Below are positions 27,030 through 36,724 of a stretch of DNA of 64,000 nt, in pieces. This stretch comes from an uncultured Lachnospiraceae bacterium. GTDB lineage: Bacteria > Bacillota > Clostridia > Lachnospirales > Lachnospiraceae. Below the pieces are notes generated by a model, which was not told the DNA's origin, ran no database searches, and worked only from the letters and a program-made list of their open reading frames with translations. Location of the stretch: positions 62,001-126,000 of the forward strand of contig CANQTL010000001.1 of the NCBI GenBank assembly GCA_947626775.1, read 5' to 3'. How positions within the stretch are numbered: position 1 is the stretch's first letter; the number at the start of each line of letters is the position of its first letter. The position numbers were made by a program, and so were the translations under genes.

Positions 27030-28451
27030 TTATTTAATCGTAATGTATTTTTGATTTCTGCTGTTGGGTTTATCCGGAATCGTTCTTGCAATACGCCCTT
27101 GTTCTAATAACCTCCTAATATAACCCATAAGATTTTTTCTGTCCTTCAAACCGCAGTATACAAGAATTTCTTGCACACTCCTTGCCTCCCTGCAATATGC
27201 GACAATCTTATCCTCTATCGCGTCGCCTTGCCCCTCACAGCTATCTTGGGGGGTGACTTGGGGGGTGACTTGGGGGGTGACTTGGGGGAATAACTCTAAG
27301 TTAAGACGATTGTACGGAATTGTTACCGTAATCGCATTATCGGAAAATCCAAAAGCACTTTCACCATACTCGCCCACAATTCTCGGAACACCGCGCCCTG
27401 ACTTTTCACTGATATGAAGCTGCACAAAAATTTCAGTGAGCTTATCATTGACAGGAATCGAAACACCTGCATAAAATCCCTGCTTTGTCTGGTGCGGCGG
27501 CAATGTTCCGATCGACGTAATCTCTATCCGATCTTGATATGCAGTAAACATCGGCGCCGTACCGCTCACCCACAAATTATGCTGAAATGCGTTGATTACA
27601 GCCTCTTTAAATGCCTGCGGATGGAACAGCATCACTTCCTTTCGTTCCACCTTGCGCCCTCTTTCATCCGCTTGCGGCACATTTAATGTATCCCCATAAT
27701 CTATCACCTTATCAAGAGCAAGCAATAAACACATGTCACCAAATTCACGCACCGCATACATCGTAGAAGTTTTATCGGTTCCCGCAAACAGTGCAAAGCG
27801 AATCGGAATCCGCGGATTATCGGATAACAATTGCGCAAGCAGATTATACTTTCCATCTGCGGTCAACAGTTCCAGATTCTTTTTAAACGTCTTTTTGTTC
27901 AGCTTTATTCCTTTTATATCAAAATACAGAAAAAGTTGATCAAACGACAAATCATTAAATCTTGCTTCCGTATTGAGAAGAGACGGAAGCCCATAATTCA
28001 ACACCCTGAATAGTGCAGCCTCCCTTTCAGGATGCTTTTTTATGTTTTCCTTACTGGATCCGACACGAATATAACGAATGCCTTTAAACTCTGTCGGGAC
28101 GATGCGCGCAGCAGGTATACGCAAAACAACAATTCTCTTTCCGCCAATAACCTCTTCATCAAATGAAAAGTATATCGCAGGGGAAACATTTCTTGCCAGA
28201 TAGTGCTCAACCGGTTCATTTTTGACATCTCTCTTATATTTGAAACTGCTATCTGTCAATTCATGTGTTTCATTTTGTATTCCCCATATCAAATATCCAA
28301 ATGGCTCCCCGGCCATTGCCGCAGCATTGGAAAGTGCAGATATATACTGCCCAATCTCATCGAGTTCATACCAATTGTCTTTAAAATCAAACCATTCCTG
28401 CTCATCTTCAAAAGAAAGACATCTTTTTACTATATCAATAACATTACTCAT
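27030..28451 (-). CDS. AlbA_2-domain ATP-dependent regulator-like protein
   Basis: 473 residues. N-terminal AlbA_2 (Schlafen/AAA_4-type) domain with EWFDFKDNW, ISALSNAAAMAGEPFGYLIWGI and GKRIVVLRIPAA; middle HATPase_c_4-like region (FKEAVINAFQHNLW, SEKSGRGVPRIV); winged helix at the C-terminus. The two parts are joined by a VTPQ tandem repeat. Proteins of this type are annotated as ATP-binding transcriptional regulators, and their role is poorly known. The gene is more AT-rich than most of the window, which suggests recent transfer. Confidence 0.85.
   Translation of the reverse strand: MSNVIDIVKRCLSFEDEQEWFDFKDNWYELDEIGQYISALSNAAAMAGEPFGYLIWGIQNETHELTDSSFKYKRDVKNEPVEHYLARNVSPAIYFSFDEEVIGGKRIVVLRIPAARIVPTEFKGIRYIRVGSSKENIKKHPEREAALFRVLNYGLPSLLNTEARFNDLSFDQLFLYFDIKGIKLNKKTFKKNLELLTADGKYNLLAQLLSDNPRIPIRFALFAGTDKTSTMYAVREFGDMCLLLALDKVIDYGDTLNVPQADERGRKVERKEVMLFHPQAFKEAVINAFQHNLWVSGTAPMFTAYQDRIEITSIGTLPPHQTKQGFYAGVSIPVNDKLTEIFVQLHISEKSGRGVPRIVGEYGESAFGFSDNAITVTIPYNRLNLELFPQVTPQVTPQVTPQDSCEGQGDAIEDKIVAYCREARSVQEILVYCGLKDRKNLMGYIRRLLEQGRIARTIPDKPNSRNQKYITIK
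27246..27281 (-). repeat. Three 12-bp tandem repeats inside the AlbA_2 gene
   Basis: TTGGGGGGTGAC three times on the plus strand, encoding VTPQ units on the minus strand, plus a partial fourth. The unit is a multiple of three, so copy number changes would alter linker length without a frameshift. Confidence 0.9.
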
Positions 28452-28765
28452 CTATTCACCATCTCACTTATTCCGGCATGAATCAGTGTTCTCTGTTTGC
28501 GTATTTCTTATCCTATCACATATAACAATCTTTTTCAATGAAAGTCCTCCCGCTTTGCCTCCCCTTATCCCGCCCGCCGGAAAATCTTTCAAAACTGTAA
28601 GAATTTTTTCGGGATATGACAGATTGTGGTAAGAATTGTTGTGTATGATAAAAGTTGCAGGAGAAAAGTACAGATCATCGTGCGAATTGGACAAACTGCC
28701 GCAGACTATGACCTTGCGCATCTCTCCCTGCAGCTCTACAATATGACAAAACGGAGGCTATCCAA
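28452..28765. other. Intergenic region between AlbA_2 gene and ABC transporter
   Basis: 314 bases, AT-rich on the left. A promoter for the AlbA_2 gene fits on the minus strand: TTGAAA (28538-28533), 17-base spacer, TAGGAT (28515-28510). A short reading frame upstream of the ABC ATPase overlaps its ATG (AAATGA) but has no ribosome site. No convincing plus-strand promoter or RNA gene is visible. Confidence 0.5.
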
Positions 28766-29443
28766 ATGACCATCTTACAGACTCATGACTTAAAGAAACA
28801 GTACGGAAGCGGCGAGACCGCGGTACACGCCCTGGCGGGCGTCAATCTAAGCGTAGAGAAGGGAGAATTCGTCGCCATCGTCGGCACATCCGGCAGCGGC
28901 AAGTCCACGCTCCTTCACATGCTGGGCGGCCTGGACAGACCCACGTCCGGCAGCGTCACCGTGGACGGCAAAGATATCTTTTCCCTGAAGGATGAAGAGC
29001 TCACCATCTTCCGCAGGCGCAGGATCGGCTTCGTCTTCCAGAGTTACAATCTGGTTCCCGTCCTGAACGTCTACGAGAACATCGTGCTGCCGATCGAGCT
29101 GGACGGCCAGAAGATCGACGGAAAACACATCGACAGCATCATCGAGACGCTCGGCCTGACCGAAAAGACGGGCAGTCTGCCAAACCAGCTCTCCGGAGGC
29201 CAGCAGCAGCGCGTCGCTATCGCACGTGCCCTCGCGTCCAAGCCCGCGATCATCCTCGCGGACGAACCGACAGGCAATCTGGACAGCCGAACGAGTCTCG
29301 ACGTCATGGGGCTTCTGAAAGTGACGGGCGAGCGCTTCTCACAGACCATCGTGATGATCACCCACAACGAGGAGATCGCGCAGACGGCGGACAGGATTGT
29401 CCGCATTGAGGACGGAAAGATTGTAGGTGGCGCAGATGATTAG
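28766..29443 (+). CDS. ABC transporter ATP-binding protein (MacB/LolD type)
   Basis: 225 residues. Walker [11 protein letters not shown]-loop in [13 protein letters not shown], signature [15 protein letters not shown], Walker [12 protein letters not shown] and switch His in [10 protein letters not shown]. It powers the FtsX-type permeases encoded next; its stop codon overlaps the following start. Such transporters usually act in antimicrobial peptide resistance, lipoprotein release or peptidoglycan control rather than bulk import. GGAGG precedes the ATG. Confidence 0.95.
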   Translation: MTILQTHDLKKQYGSGETAVHALAGVNLSVEKGEFVAIVGTSGSGKSTLLHMLGGLDRPTSGSVTVDGKDIFSLKDEELTIFRRRRIGFVFQSYNLVPVLNVYENIVLPIELDGQKIDGKHIDSIIETLGLTEKTGSLPNQLSGGQQQRVAIARALASKPAIILADEPTGNLDSRTSLDVMGLLKVTGERFSQTIVMITHNEEIAQTADRIVRIEDGKIVGGADD

Positions 29444-31967
29444 AGTGGATAACGCAAAGCCGATCACCAGACTCTCCCGCCGCTCCCTGAGAAACAGCCG
29501 CGCGCGCAACCTGATCGCCATAGCCGCGATCGTCCTGACCGCGGTGATGTTCACGACCGTCTTTACCATCGGCGCGAGTATCGTCGACTCTTTCCAGCGC
29601 TCCACCATGCGGCAGGTCGGCACCTCCTCCCACGGCGGCTTCAAGTTTCTCACATGGCAGCAGTATGAGAAAGTCTGCGCCGACGCAGAAGTCAAAGACA
29701 TTTCCTATAGTATCATCGTGGGCGTCGCGGAAAATCCGGAACTGCAAAAGACTTTCACTGACATCCGCTACACCGAGGAAAAGGCCGCCGCCTGGAGCTT
29801 TAGTCTCCCCACCACGGGCACGCTGCCCGCAGACCGCCTCGACCTAGCGGCTACCACGGCGGTGCTGGACGCCCTTCACGTTCCCCATAAGCTGGGCGCA
29901 CAGGTGCCTCTCACCTTTACGGCAAACGGCGTCACCCGCAGCGAGACCTTCACGCTCTGCGGCTTCTGGGAGGGCGACATCGTCACCGGCGTGAACGCCG
30001 CCTACGTGTCCCGCGCCTATCAGGAAGAAGTCGCCCCGACCTGGCAGGACGGTCAGGAATACTACGATTTCGGCACCTACGCGGGCTCGGTCAATGTCTC
30101 CCTGTACTTCTCCTCCCCGTGGAACATTGAGCGGCAGATGACGGATTTAAAAACCCGCTGTGGTTTCGGGCCGGACGTAAACGAGGGCGCGAACTGGGCC
30201 TACACGACGGACACCGTGGACATGGGCTTCCTCGCTCTTCTCGCCGGGCTCATGGCGCTCATCATGCTGTCTGGGTATCTTATCATCTACAATATCTTCT
30301 ACCTCTCCGTCAACGGGGAGATCCGTTTCTACGGACTGCTGAAGACCATAGGCACGACGAACAGACAGTTAAAGCGCATCGTGCGCCGTCAGGCTCTCCT
30401 GCTCTCCGCGGTTGGCATACCGCTCGGACTCGGCGCCGGTTTCGCCCTGTCCGCCCTGCTCGTGCCGGCGGTGCTGTCTACCCTGAATGTCGAGGACTGT
30501 GTGATCTCGGCCAATCCCCTGATCTTCACCGGCAGCGGCCTGTTTACCCTGCTCACCGTGTGGATCAGCTGCATCAGGCCGGGCAGACTGGCCTGCCGTA
30601 TTTCCCCCGTGGAGGCGGTGCGCTATACTGCGGACGTCCCGTTAAAGCACAGACGGAAGCGCACAAGGAAAGTCACGCCCTTCTCCATGGCCGTCGGCAA
30701 TATCCGCAGAACCGGCAAGAAGACCGCCGCCGTGGTTCTGTCGCTCTCTCTGTCCCTGATTCTGTTGAACGCCACCGTCTCACTGACGCGCGGCTTCGAT
30801 ATGGAAAAATATCTACAGGATAAGCTGGTATCGGATTTCTGCATCACCGACGCCACCGTCTTAAACAGCTACAGCAGCTACACGGAAGTGACCGGCATCA
30901 CACCGGAAGTTCGCGCCGCGCTGACCTCCTTGGACGGCGTGACTAAGAGCGGCTGCGTCTACATGAGAGAATACATGTATCCGTTAAGCGGCGCGGACCG
31001 GACGCGCGCCGCCGGAGTTCTGGAAAAATACAGAGAAACGCTGGGCGAAACTTCCCAGATCTTCCAGATGGCCCAAACCTATTTCGACGAAGGGCGGATG
31101 CCCGCCCACCTCTACGGCGTGGACGGCATCGCAGAAGAGCAGCTGTCGATCAGCGAGGGCAGCTTCGACCGCGCCCGGTTCGAGAGCGGCGGCTATGTCA
31201 TCGCCACGATGGGCGGCAGCGCGGCAGGCGGCCAAAAGCTCTGGGAGATCGGCGACACCGTGACCCTGCCCATGCAGGACGGAAGACAGAAAACCTACGA
31301 GGTCATGGCCATCGGCGACGTCCCCTGGGCGCTCAGTCCGCAGCACGGCCACGGCTTCGACGCGTACTTCACGCTGCCCGCCGAAGAATTTACGGCGCTC
31401 ACCGGCGAAACCGGCGCGATGAAGCTCGCGCTGAACGCAGCGCCGGACAAAATCAGCGCCATAGAAGATGCGCTTGCCGCCTACTGCGGACAGCCGGGAA
31501 GCAGTCTCGACTACCGCTCCAGACAGAGCTATGTCGATGAGTTTGAAAATATGCGGCGCACCGATATTTTGACAGGCGGACTTCTAAGTTTCATTCTCGC
31601 TCTCATCGGTATCCTGAACTTTATCAACGCGGTCATCACCTCGATCCGGTCCAGACGGCAGGAACTGGCCATGCTGCAGGCCGTCGGCATGACGACAGGG
31701 CAGCTTGTCCGCACGCTGATAGGCGAGGGCGTGTGCTATATTCTGCTCACGGCGTTCTTCTCGCTCACCGTCGGCAGCGTCCTGACCTGCGCGCTCATGC
31801 GCGGCGTACAGAATCTAATGTGGTTCTTTGACAGCCGCTTCAGCGTCGTGCCGCTCTTGCGCGCGCTTCCCATACTGCTGCTGCCGGCGGCGGCTATCCC
31901 CGCGCTCTGCTGCGCAGGACTGTGCAGGCACAGCATCGTCGAACGCCTGCGGGAGAGCGAGACGTAA
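29436..31967 (+). CDS. FtsX-family ABC permease 1
   Basis: 843 residues. A first membrane helix (about 26-48) is followed by an external domain of about 200 residues and a cluster of helices with [33 protein letters not shown], the FtsX signature. A second large external domain and a C-terminal helix group ([18 protein letters not shown]) follow. The two FtsX halves make a complete permease. The ATG at 29436 overlaps the ATPase stop and has AGGTGG upstream. It is clearly paralogous to the second permease after the hairpin region. Confidence 0.9.
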   Translation: MIRVDNAKPITRLSRRSLRNSRARNLIAIAAIVLTAVMFTTVFTIGASIVDSFQRSTMRQVGTSSHGGFKFLTWQQYEKVCADAEVKDISYSIIVGVAENPELQKTFTDIRYTEEKAAAWSFSLPTTGTLPADRLDLAATTAVLDALHVPHKLGAQVPLTFTANGVTRSETFTLCGFWEGDIVTGVNAAYVSRAYQEEVAPTWQDGQEYYDFGTYAGSVNVSLYFSSPWNIERQMTDLKTRCGFGPDVNEGANWAYTTDTVDMGFLALLAGLMALIMLSGYLIIYNIFYLSVNGEIRFYGLLKTIGTTNRQLKRIVRRQALLLSAVGIPLGLGAGFALSALLVPAVLSTLNVEDCVISANPLIFTGSGLFTLLTVWISCIRPGRLACRISPVEAVRYTADVPLKHRRKRTRKVTPFSMAVGNIRRTGKKTAAVVLSLSLSLILLNATVSLTRGFDMEKYLQDKLVSDFCITDATVLNSYSSYTEVTGITPEVRAALTSLDGVTKSGCVYMREYMYPLSGADRTRAAGVLEKYRETLGETSQIFQMAQTYFDEGRMPAHLYGVDGIAEEQLSISEGSFDRARFESGGYVIATMGGSAAGGQKLWEIGDTVTLPMQDGRQKTYEVMAIGDVPWALSPQHGHGFDAYFTLPAEEFTALTGETGAMKLALNAAPDKISAIEDALAAYCGQPGSSLDYRSRQSYVDEFENMRRTDILTGGLLSFILALIGILNFINAVITSIRSRRQELAMLQAVGMTTGQLVRTLIGEGVCYILLTAFFSLTVGSVLTCALMRGVQNLMWFFDSRFSVVPLLRALPILLLPAAAIPALCCAGLCRHSIVERLRESET

Positions 31968-31976
31968 CGCAGGCAT

Positions 31977-32116
31977 CGGTTCGGTCAGTGTAATGCCAGA
32001 TGCAGACCCTTTGATGCCGTCGGTACTTACGCCTTGTTCTTTTAAGGCGTTATGTACCGCTACGAGCAGCAACGGAGCGAGAGCGTGTCTGCGGCGGCAT
32101 TATGCTGACCGAACCG
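31977..32116 (+). repeat. Long structured hairpin A between the two permease genes
   Basis: The outer stem is 12 bp, CGGTTCGGTCAG (31977-31988) with CTGACCGAACCG (32105-32116). Inner stems are AATGCC/GGCATT and GCAGAC (32002-32007) / GTCTGC (32087-32092), and there is an apical hairpin with CGGTAC/GTACCG and ACGCCTT/AAGGCGT. The internal core GCAGACCCTTTG...GCCGTCGG is shared with hairpin B. It starts 9 bases after the permease 1 stop codon and lies in the transcribed spacer. Confidence 0.85.
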
Positions 32117-32137
32117 TGGAGCAAATTATTATCGCAA

Positions 32138-32274
32138 GGCGCGGGTGTCTGACAAACTGCAGGCAGACCCTTTGGAGCCGTCGGCGCTTAACGAGGTCCT
32201 TTCGAGTTTAGCGCCCGTTACGGCGGAAACGGAGCGCAAGCACGTCTGCGGCAGTTTCGTCAGACACCCGCGCC
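32138..32274 (+). repeat. Long structured hairpin B between the two permease genes
   Basis: The outer stem is 16 bp perfect, GGCGCGGGTGTCTGAC (32138-32153) with its complement (32259-32274). Then AAACTGC/GCAGTTT and GCAGAC (32163-32168) / GTCTGC (32244-32249), and an apical stem built on GGCGCTTAA / TTTAGCGCC. It shares core sequence with hairpin A, but its outer and apical stems differ in sequence while keeping pairing. It ends 50 bases before the second permease ATG. Confidence 0.85.
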
Positions 32275-32324
32275 ATACAAACACTTATACCGCATTATCC
32301 TACACTACAGAACGGAGGCTCATC

Positions 32325-35129
32325 ATGACCACTAACGTAAACAACCGCGCCTGCATCCGCAGGCTCTCCTTCCGGCATATGCAAGCCGCATCCACGCGCA
32401 ACCTGATCGCCATAGCCGCGATCGCCCTGACCTCGGTGCTTTTTACGGCGATCTTCACCGTCGCCTCCTCCCTCGTCTACACCTTTGAACAGAACAACTT
32501 CCGCATCGCGGGCGGCTCCGCCCACGGCACGTTCAAAGCGCTGGACGCCGAGGCCCTGAACGATATCAAGACCGATCCGCTCATCAAATCGTACGGCGTG
32601 CGCCATATGCTGGGTATGGTGCCCACAAGGGAACCTTTCCAGAAATCCCATATCGAAGTCTCCTACCGGGACGCCGCCGACGCCGCATTCTCTTTCTGCG
32701 AGCCCACGACGGGAAGACTGCCCGCGGAGGGGACGAACGAGGCCGCCTGCGACGCGAAAGTGCTGGCGCTCTTAGGCGTGCCCGCCGAGATCGGCGCGGA
32801 GTTTACCCTGCCCGTCACTATGAGCGCGGACGCCGAGGACGGGGCGGCAGGCTGGAAAAATACGGAGATTGAAGCGACCTTCACCCTCTGTGGCTTCTGG
32901 GAGCATGACGCCGCCGCCTTCGCCGACTCCGCCAACGTGCTGCTTCCCGACAGCCGCGTGGAGGAACTGTTAAAGCAGGCCGGCGCCTCCGACGCCGACG
33001 GCGCCACGGGCGTCTACTTTCTGGATGTGATGTTCCAAAACGCTTCCCACATCGAGGAGAACATGCGCGACATTCTGGCCCGCCACGGCTATCCCTCGCG
33101 CGACGTGCGGCCCAACGAGCGGGACGAAAACGGCAGACTGCTGCCCCGCATCGGCGTCAACTGGTGCTACCTGAGCGCCCAGTATGAGAACACGGATCCC
33201 ATCACCGCCGTCTCCTTCGCGCTGGTTCTGGTCATCATCCTCTTTACGGGCTACCTGATCATCTACAATGTGTTCCAGATCTCCGTGGCAAACGACATCC
33301 GCTTCTACGGGTTGTTAAAAACCATCGGCACCACGGGCAGGCAGCTCAGGCGCATCGTGACCCTGCAGGCGCTTCTGTTGTCCGCCGCCGGCATCCCACT
33401 GGGACTTCTGGCCGGCTACGGCGTCGGCGCGCTGTTCGTCCCCGTGATCGTGCGCAGTCTCAGCAACTATACCGCAGACGAACTCTCCGCAAGCCCTTAT
33501 ATCTTCATCGGCGCGGCGCTTTTCTCCCTCGTCACGGTAATTTTTTCCTGCCGTAAGCCCGGACGGATGGCAGCGAAAGTCTCCCCCGTGGAGGCGATCC
33601 GCTACACGGACCAGAGCGTCGTCTCCGGGCCGGGGCTTCTGTCCCGCCTGCTGCCTTTTCACAGGGCGAAGCGTCAGGCGGATCGTCGGGCGCACGCACG
33701 GCCACGGAAAGGCGCGTCTCTTCTCAGGATGGCCGTTGCCAATCTGAGCCGGAACAGGAGACGCACCGCCGTCACCCTGATCTCTCTGTCCCTGGCGGTA
33801 CTTCTTCTGAACCTCACCGTCACCTTTACCGGCGGCTTCGACATGGAGAAATATGTGGCCAGGAACACCGTCTCGGACTTCCATGTGGCCTACGCCAACT
33901 ACTATAACCCCAGCCTCATCTCGTATCAATTTGACGCCGTCCCCGACGATCTGATCGGCAGGATCCGTGCCGTCGGCGGCGTCACAGATGGCGGCGTCAC
34001 CTACGGTATGCTGCTGGACGGCACATGGAACATCTACGAGCCCGTCGCCGATGAAGCGGAATTTTGGGCTAAAAATCAGAGCGCAGCCCCCTACTATCCC
34101 AGCGAGGCCGACAAAAAGAACTACACAGACTCCCTTTTGGACGAGACGGGGCGGATTCAAAGCAACATCCAGCTCTACGGCATGGAGGACTTCTGTCTGT
34201 CGCGGCTTACCGTGCTGGACGGCGACCTGTCCCTGCTGTCCACCCACAAGAACACCATCGCCGCCGTCTATGCCACGGGCGATTACGGAGAGATCGAAGA
34301 AGATAGCCACTATGCCAAAGTCGGCGACGTCGTCACCCTGCGCCGCGCGTCCTATGAGAACCGCGACAGCGAGACGGGCCGCGTCCTGTCCGCCGGAGAG
34401 GTCCGAGAGTATCTCGAAGACGACCGCGCCTTCGAGTCCCGCCTGCTGGACTACACCGACACGGATTACGAGGTGGTCGCCGTCGTGACCATGCCGAACC
34501 CTCTAAGCTACCGCCACTACGGCGCGCCGGAGTTCGTCATGAGCGCCGCGCAGTACAGGGAGGCAACCGGGACGGCGGACGCCATGTACTATGCTTTCAA
34601 CGTGGACGAAGCGCACCGGCAGGCGATGGAGGATTTCCTCGCGGATTTCACCGAAAACGAGGACGCGCAGTACGGCTACGAGAGCCGCCTGACCGCCGAG
34701 CAGTCCTTCGCCTCCATGCGCAGTATGTTTCTGCTTGGAGGAAGTGCGCTGAGCCTGATCGTCGGCATGATCGGCGTGCTGAACTTCTTCAACACGATCC
34801 TCACCGGCATCCTGGCCAGAAGACGGGAGTTCGCGGTGCTGCAGTCCGTAGGAATGACCGGCGGACAACTCAGGGGAATGCTGGTGCGGGAAGGCGTCTG
34901 CTACGCGCTCCTCACGCTCCTTCTCGCCTTTGCGCTGATCCTTGCCACCGCGCCCTTCGTATCGTCACTATTGGACTCTACGTTCTGGTTCTTCACCTAC
35001 CGCTTCACGGCGCTGCCGGCGCTCGCCATCACGCCTGCCTTTCTTATGCTCGGCGTACTGCTGCCGCTTGCCGTCTATCGCTTTGGCGCCGACAGATCCG
35101 TAGTGGAACGACTGAGGGAGACGGAATAA
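32325..35129 (+). CDS. FtsX-family ABC permease 2
   Basis: 934 residues, a paralogue of permease 1: [19 protein letters not shown] and [37 protein letters not shown] match its membrane blocks closely, while the external domains have diverged. The C-terminal FtsX half carries RRREFAVLQSVGMTGGQLRGML. The two permeases probably pair as a heterodimer over the single ATPase. The ATG at 32325 has GGAGG 8 bases upstream. The frame stays open upstream through hairpin B, but there is no ribosome site there. Confidence 0.9.
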   Translation: MTTNVNNRACIRRLSFRHMQAASTRNLIAIAAIALTSVLFTAIFTVASSLVYTFEQNNFRIAGGSAHGTFKALDAEALNDIKTDPLIKSYGVRHMLGMVPTREPFQKSHIEVSYRDAADAAFSFCEPTTGRLPAEGTNEAACDAKVLALLGVPAEIGAEFTLPVTMSADAEDGAAGWKNTEIEATFTLCGFWEHDAAAFADSANVLLPDSRVEELLKQAGASDADGATGVYFLDVMFQNASHIEENMRDILARHGYPSRDVRPNERDENGRLLPRIGVNWCYLSAQYENTDPITAVSFALVLVIILFTGYLIIYNVFQISVANDIRFYGLLKTIGTTGRQLRRIVTLQALLLSAAGIPLGLLAGYGVGALFVPVIVRSLSNYTADELSASPYIFIGAALFSLVTVIFSCRKPGRMAAKVSPVEAIRYTDQSVVSGPGLLSRLLPFHRAKRQADRRAHARPRKGASLLRMAVANLSRNRRRTAVTLISLSLAVLLLNLTVTFTGGFDMEKYVARNTVSDFHVAYANYYNPSLISYQFDAVPDDLIGRIRAVGGVTDGGVTYGMLLDGTWNIYEPVADEAEFWAKNQSAAPYYPSEADKKNYTDSLLDETGRIQSNIQLYGMEDFCLSRLTVLDGDLSLLSTHKNTIAAVYATGDYGEIEEDSHYAKVGDVVTLRRASYENRDSETGRVLSAGEVREYLEDDRAFESRLLDYTDTDYEVVAVVTMPNPLSYRHYGAPEFVMSAAQYREATGTADAMYYAFNVDEAHRQAMEDFLADFTENEDAQYGYESRLTAEQSFASMRSMFLLGGSALSLIVGMIGVLNFFNTILTGILARRREFAVLQSVGMTGGQLRGMLVREGVCYALLTLLLAFALILATAPFVSSLLDSTFWFFTYRFTALPALAITPAFLMLGVLLPLAVYRFGADRSVVERLRETE

Positions 35130-35141
35130 TCCGTCTCCCTC
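35114..35141. terminator. Perfect 12-bp hairpin at the end of permease 2
   Basis: GAGGGAGACGGA-ATAA-TCCGTCTCCCTC; the loop contains the stop codon. No T-tract follows directly, so it may be a transcript-stabilising stem rather than a classical terminator. Confidence 0.45.
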
Positions 35142-35171
35142 TCGCGGCCGCCGCAAAGCGTTTTTATCTTT

Positions 35172-36542
35172 TCACACCGCCTTGATTCTCTCCCATCTGC
35201 TCCCCCGGTATCTGAAGAAAAAGAAGACCGCCCGCACAATCCAATCGGTCGACATCGCCATCCACACGCCCATGAGCCCCAGTCCCAGATACTTCGCCAG
35301 CACATAGCTGAAGGCAATGCGGAATACCCACATGGACACGATGGCAACCCACATGCAGAACGCCACATCATTGGCGGCGCGCAGCGCGTTCGGCAGCGTA
35401 AAGGAGGGCGCCCAGAAGACCACGGCAAGAGCCGCGTGATAGGTGATCACCTGTCTCGCGAGCTGTCCCGTCTCCGGCGAAAGGTTATAGACACGGATAA
35501 TAAGCGGCAGAATCAGAAGGATAAAAAGATTCACCCCAAGAATCGACACATAAGAATAGCGCATCAGCCGCTTCGTATAGTAGCGCACCTGTTCAAAGTC
35601 GTTGGCGCCAACGCACTGCGCGACCACCGCGGACAGCGCCAGTCCCACCGACGTACCGCCCAGCACCGCAAAGGCGCACACGCTGTTGGCCACCGCGTTG
35701 GCCGCAATGGACACCGTGCCGAAAGAAGACACCAGACTCATCACCAGGATTTTGCCCAGCTGGAACATGCTGTTCTCCATGCCGTAGGGGATGCCGATGT
35801 GGAGCACTTTCCCCAGCACCTTCCACTTCACGCGTATGGAAAGCAGCTTTCTGACATGCAGCGTTTTCTTCGGATTGCAGAGCAGAAGAAGCATCCAGAC
35901 GCCAGCGAACATCCGCGACCCCGTCGTGGGAAACGCGGCGCCCTCCACGCCCCAGCCCAGGCCGTAGAGCAGGATCGCATTGCCGATCAGGTTCAGCCCG
36001 TTCATCACAAGAGACATGAACATCGGCGTCCTGGAATCCCCCATCGCGCGAAACATCGCCGCGCCCACATTATAGACCGCCAGAAAAGGAATCGAGGCCG
36101 CAACGATCATCAGGTAGATATCGCAGTTGCGCATGACGTCCGGCTCGATCCGTCCGAAGACAACGTGCAGGATAAACCATTTGCCGGCGTACATCAGCGC
36201 CGTAATCAGCAGGGAAAAAACAAAGGAAAACAAAAGCGTCTGCTCCACCGCGTCGCAGCCGTCCTCCTCGTGCCGCCTCCCCAGCGCCTGCCCGGCCACG
36301 ATGGCGCCGCCTGTGGCAAGCGCCGTAAACATATTGATCAAAAGAACCATGATGGTGTCGATCAGCGAGACGGCGGACACGGCGGACTCCCCCACCGACG
36401 CCACCATGACGGAATCCGCCAGCCCGACGAAGATCGCCAGAAACTGTTCAATCAGCAGCGGCACGATCAGTTTTCTCAGATCCTGCCCGCTGAAGAGATA
36501 TTTCTTCTGTGTACCTTCAGATTTTTCCGCTTCTTTTTCCAT
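35172..36542 (-). CDS. MATE-family efflux transporter
   Basis: 456 residues and about 12 membrane helices. IPLLIEQFLAIFVGLADSVMV-like start, FRAMGDSRTPMFMSLVMNGLNLIGNAIL and the matching second-half VAQCVGANDFEQVR segment are MATE hallmarks. It exports cationic drugs or metabolites using Na+ or H+. The ATG at 36542 has GGAGG 8 bases upstream. It is convergent with permease 2, and no regulator is adjacent. Confidence 0.92.
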   Translation of the reverse strand: MEKEAEKSEGTQKKYLFSGQDLRKLIVPLLIEQFLAIFVGLADSVMVASVGESAVSAVSLIDTIMVLLINMFTALATGGAIVAGQALGRRHEEDGCDAVEQTLLFSFVFSLLITALMYAGKWFILHVVFGRIEPDVMRNCDIYLMIVAASIPFLAVYNVGAAMFRAMGDSRTPMFMSLVMNGLNLIGNAILLYGLGWGVEGAAFPTTGSRMFAGVWMLLLLCNPKKTLHVRKLLSIRVKWKVLGKVLHIGIPYGMENSMFQLGKILVMSLVSSFGTVSIAANAVANSVCAFAVLGGTSVGLALSAVVAQCVGANDFEQVRYYTKRLMRYSYVSILGVNLFILLILPLIIRVYNLSPETGQLARQVITYHAALAVVFWAPSFTLPNALRAANDVAFCMWVAIVSMWVFRIAFSYVLAKYLGLGLMGVWMAMSTDWIVRAVFFFFRYRGSRWERIKAV

Positions 36543-36724
36543 CGAAAACGCCTCCCCGTTTTCCGACACGATACATCCCTGACAGACACGCCATGCCGAA
36601 TCTGCAATACCGGTTATAGCATTTTCTTTGCCATCTGTCAATCGTCCCCTGTGCAGACAACGACAGTAAGAGAGCCTGACATCTCTGCCACGCCCTCTTC
36701 TGCCCTGCCGCCTGTCTGCATGAT

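Noticed and set aside
27246..27281. Short tandem repeats considered as CRISPR
   Set aside because: Twelve-base units without spacers, in frame in a protein; they encode VTPQ.
28620..28768. 44-codon frame ending in the ABC ATPase start
   Set aside because: No ribosome site, no recognisable protein, and a region that more likely holds the leader of the ABC operon.
32145..32324. 60-codon upstream extension of permease 2 through hairpin B
   Set aside because: No ribosome site and no family similarity; the GGAGG before the ATG at 32325 gives a normal FtsX start.
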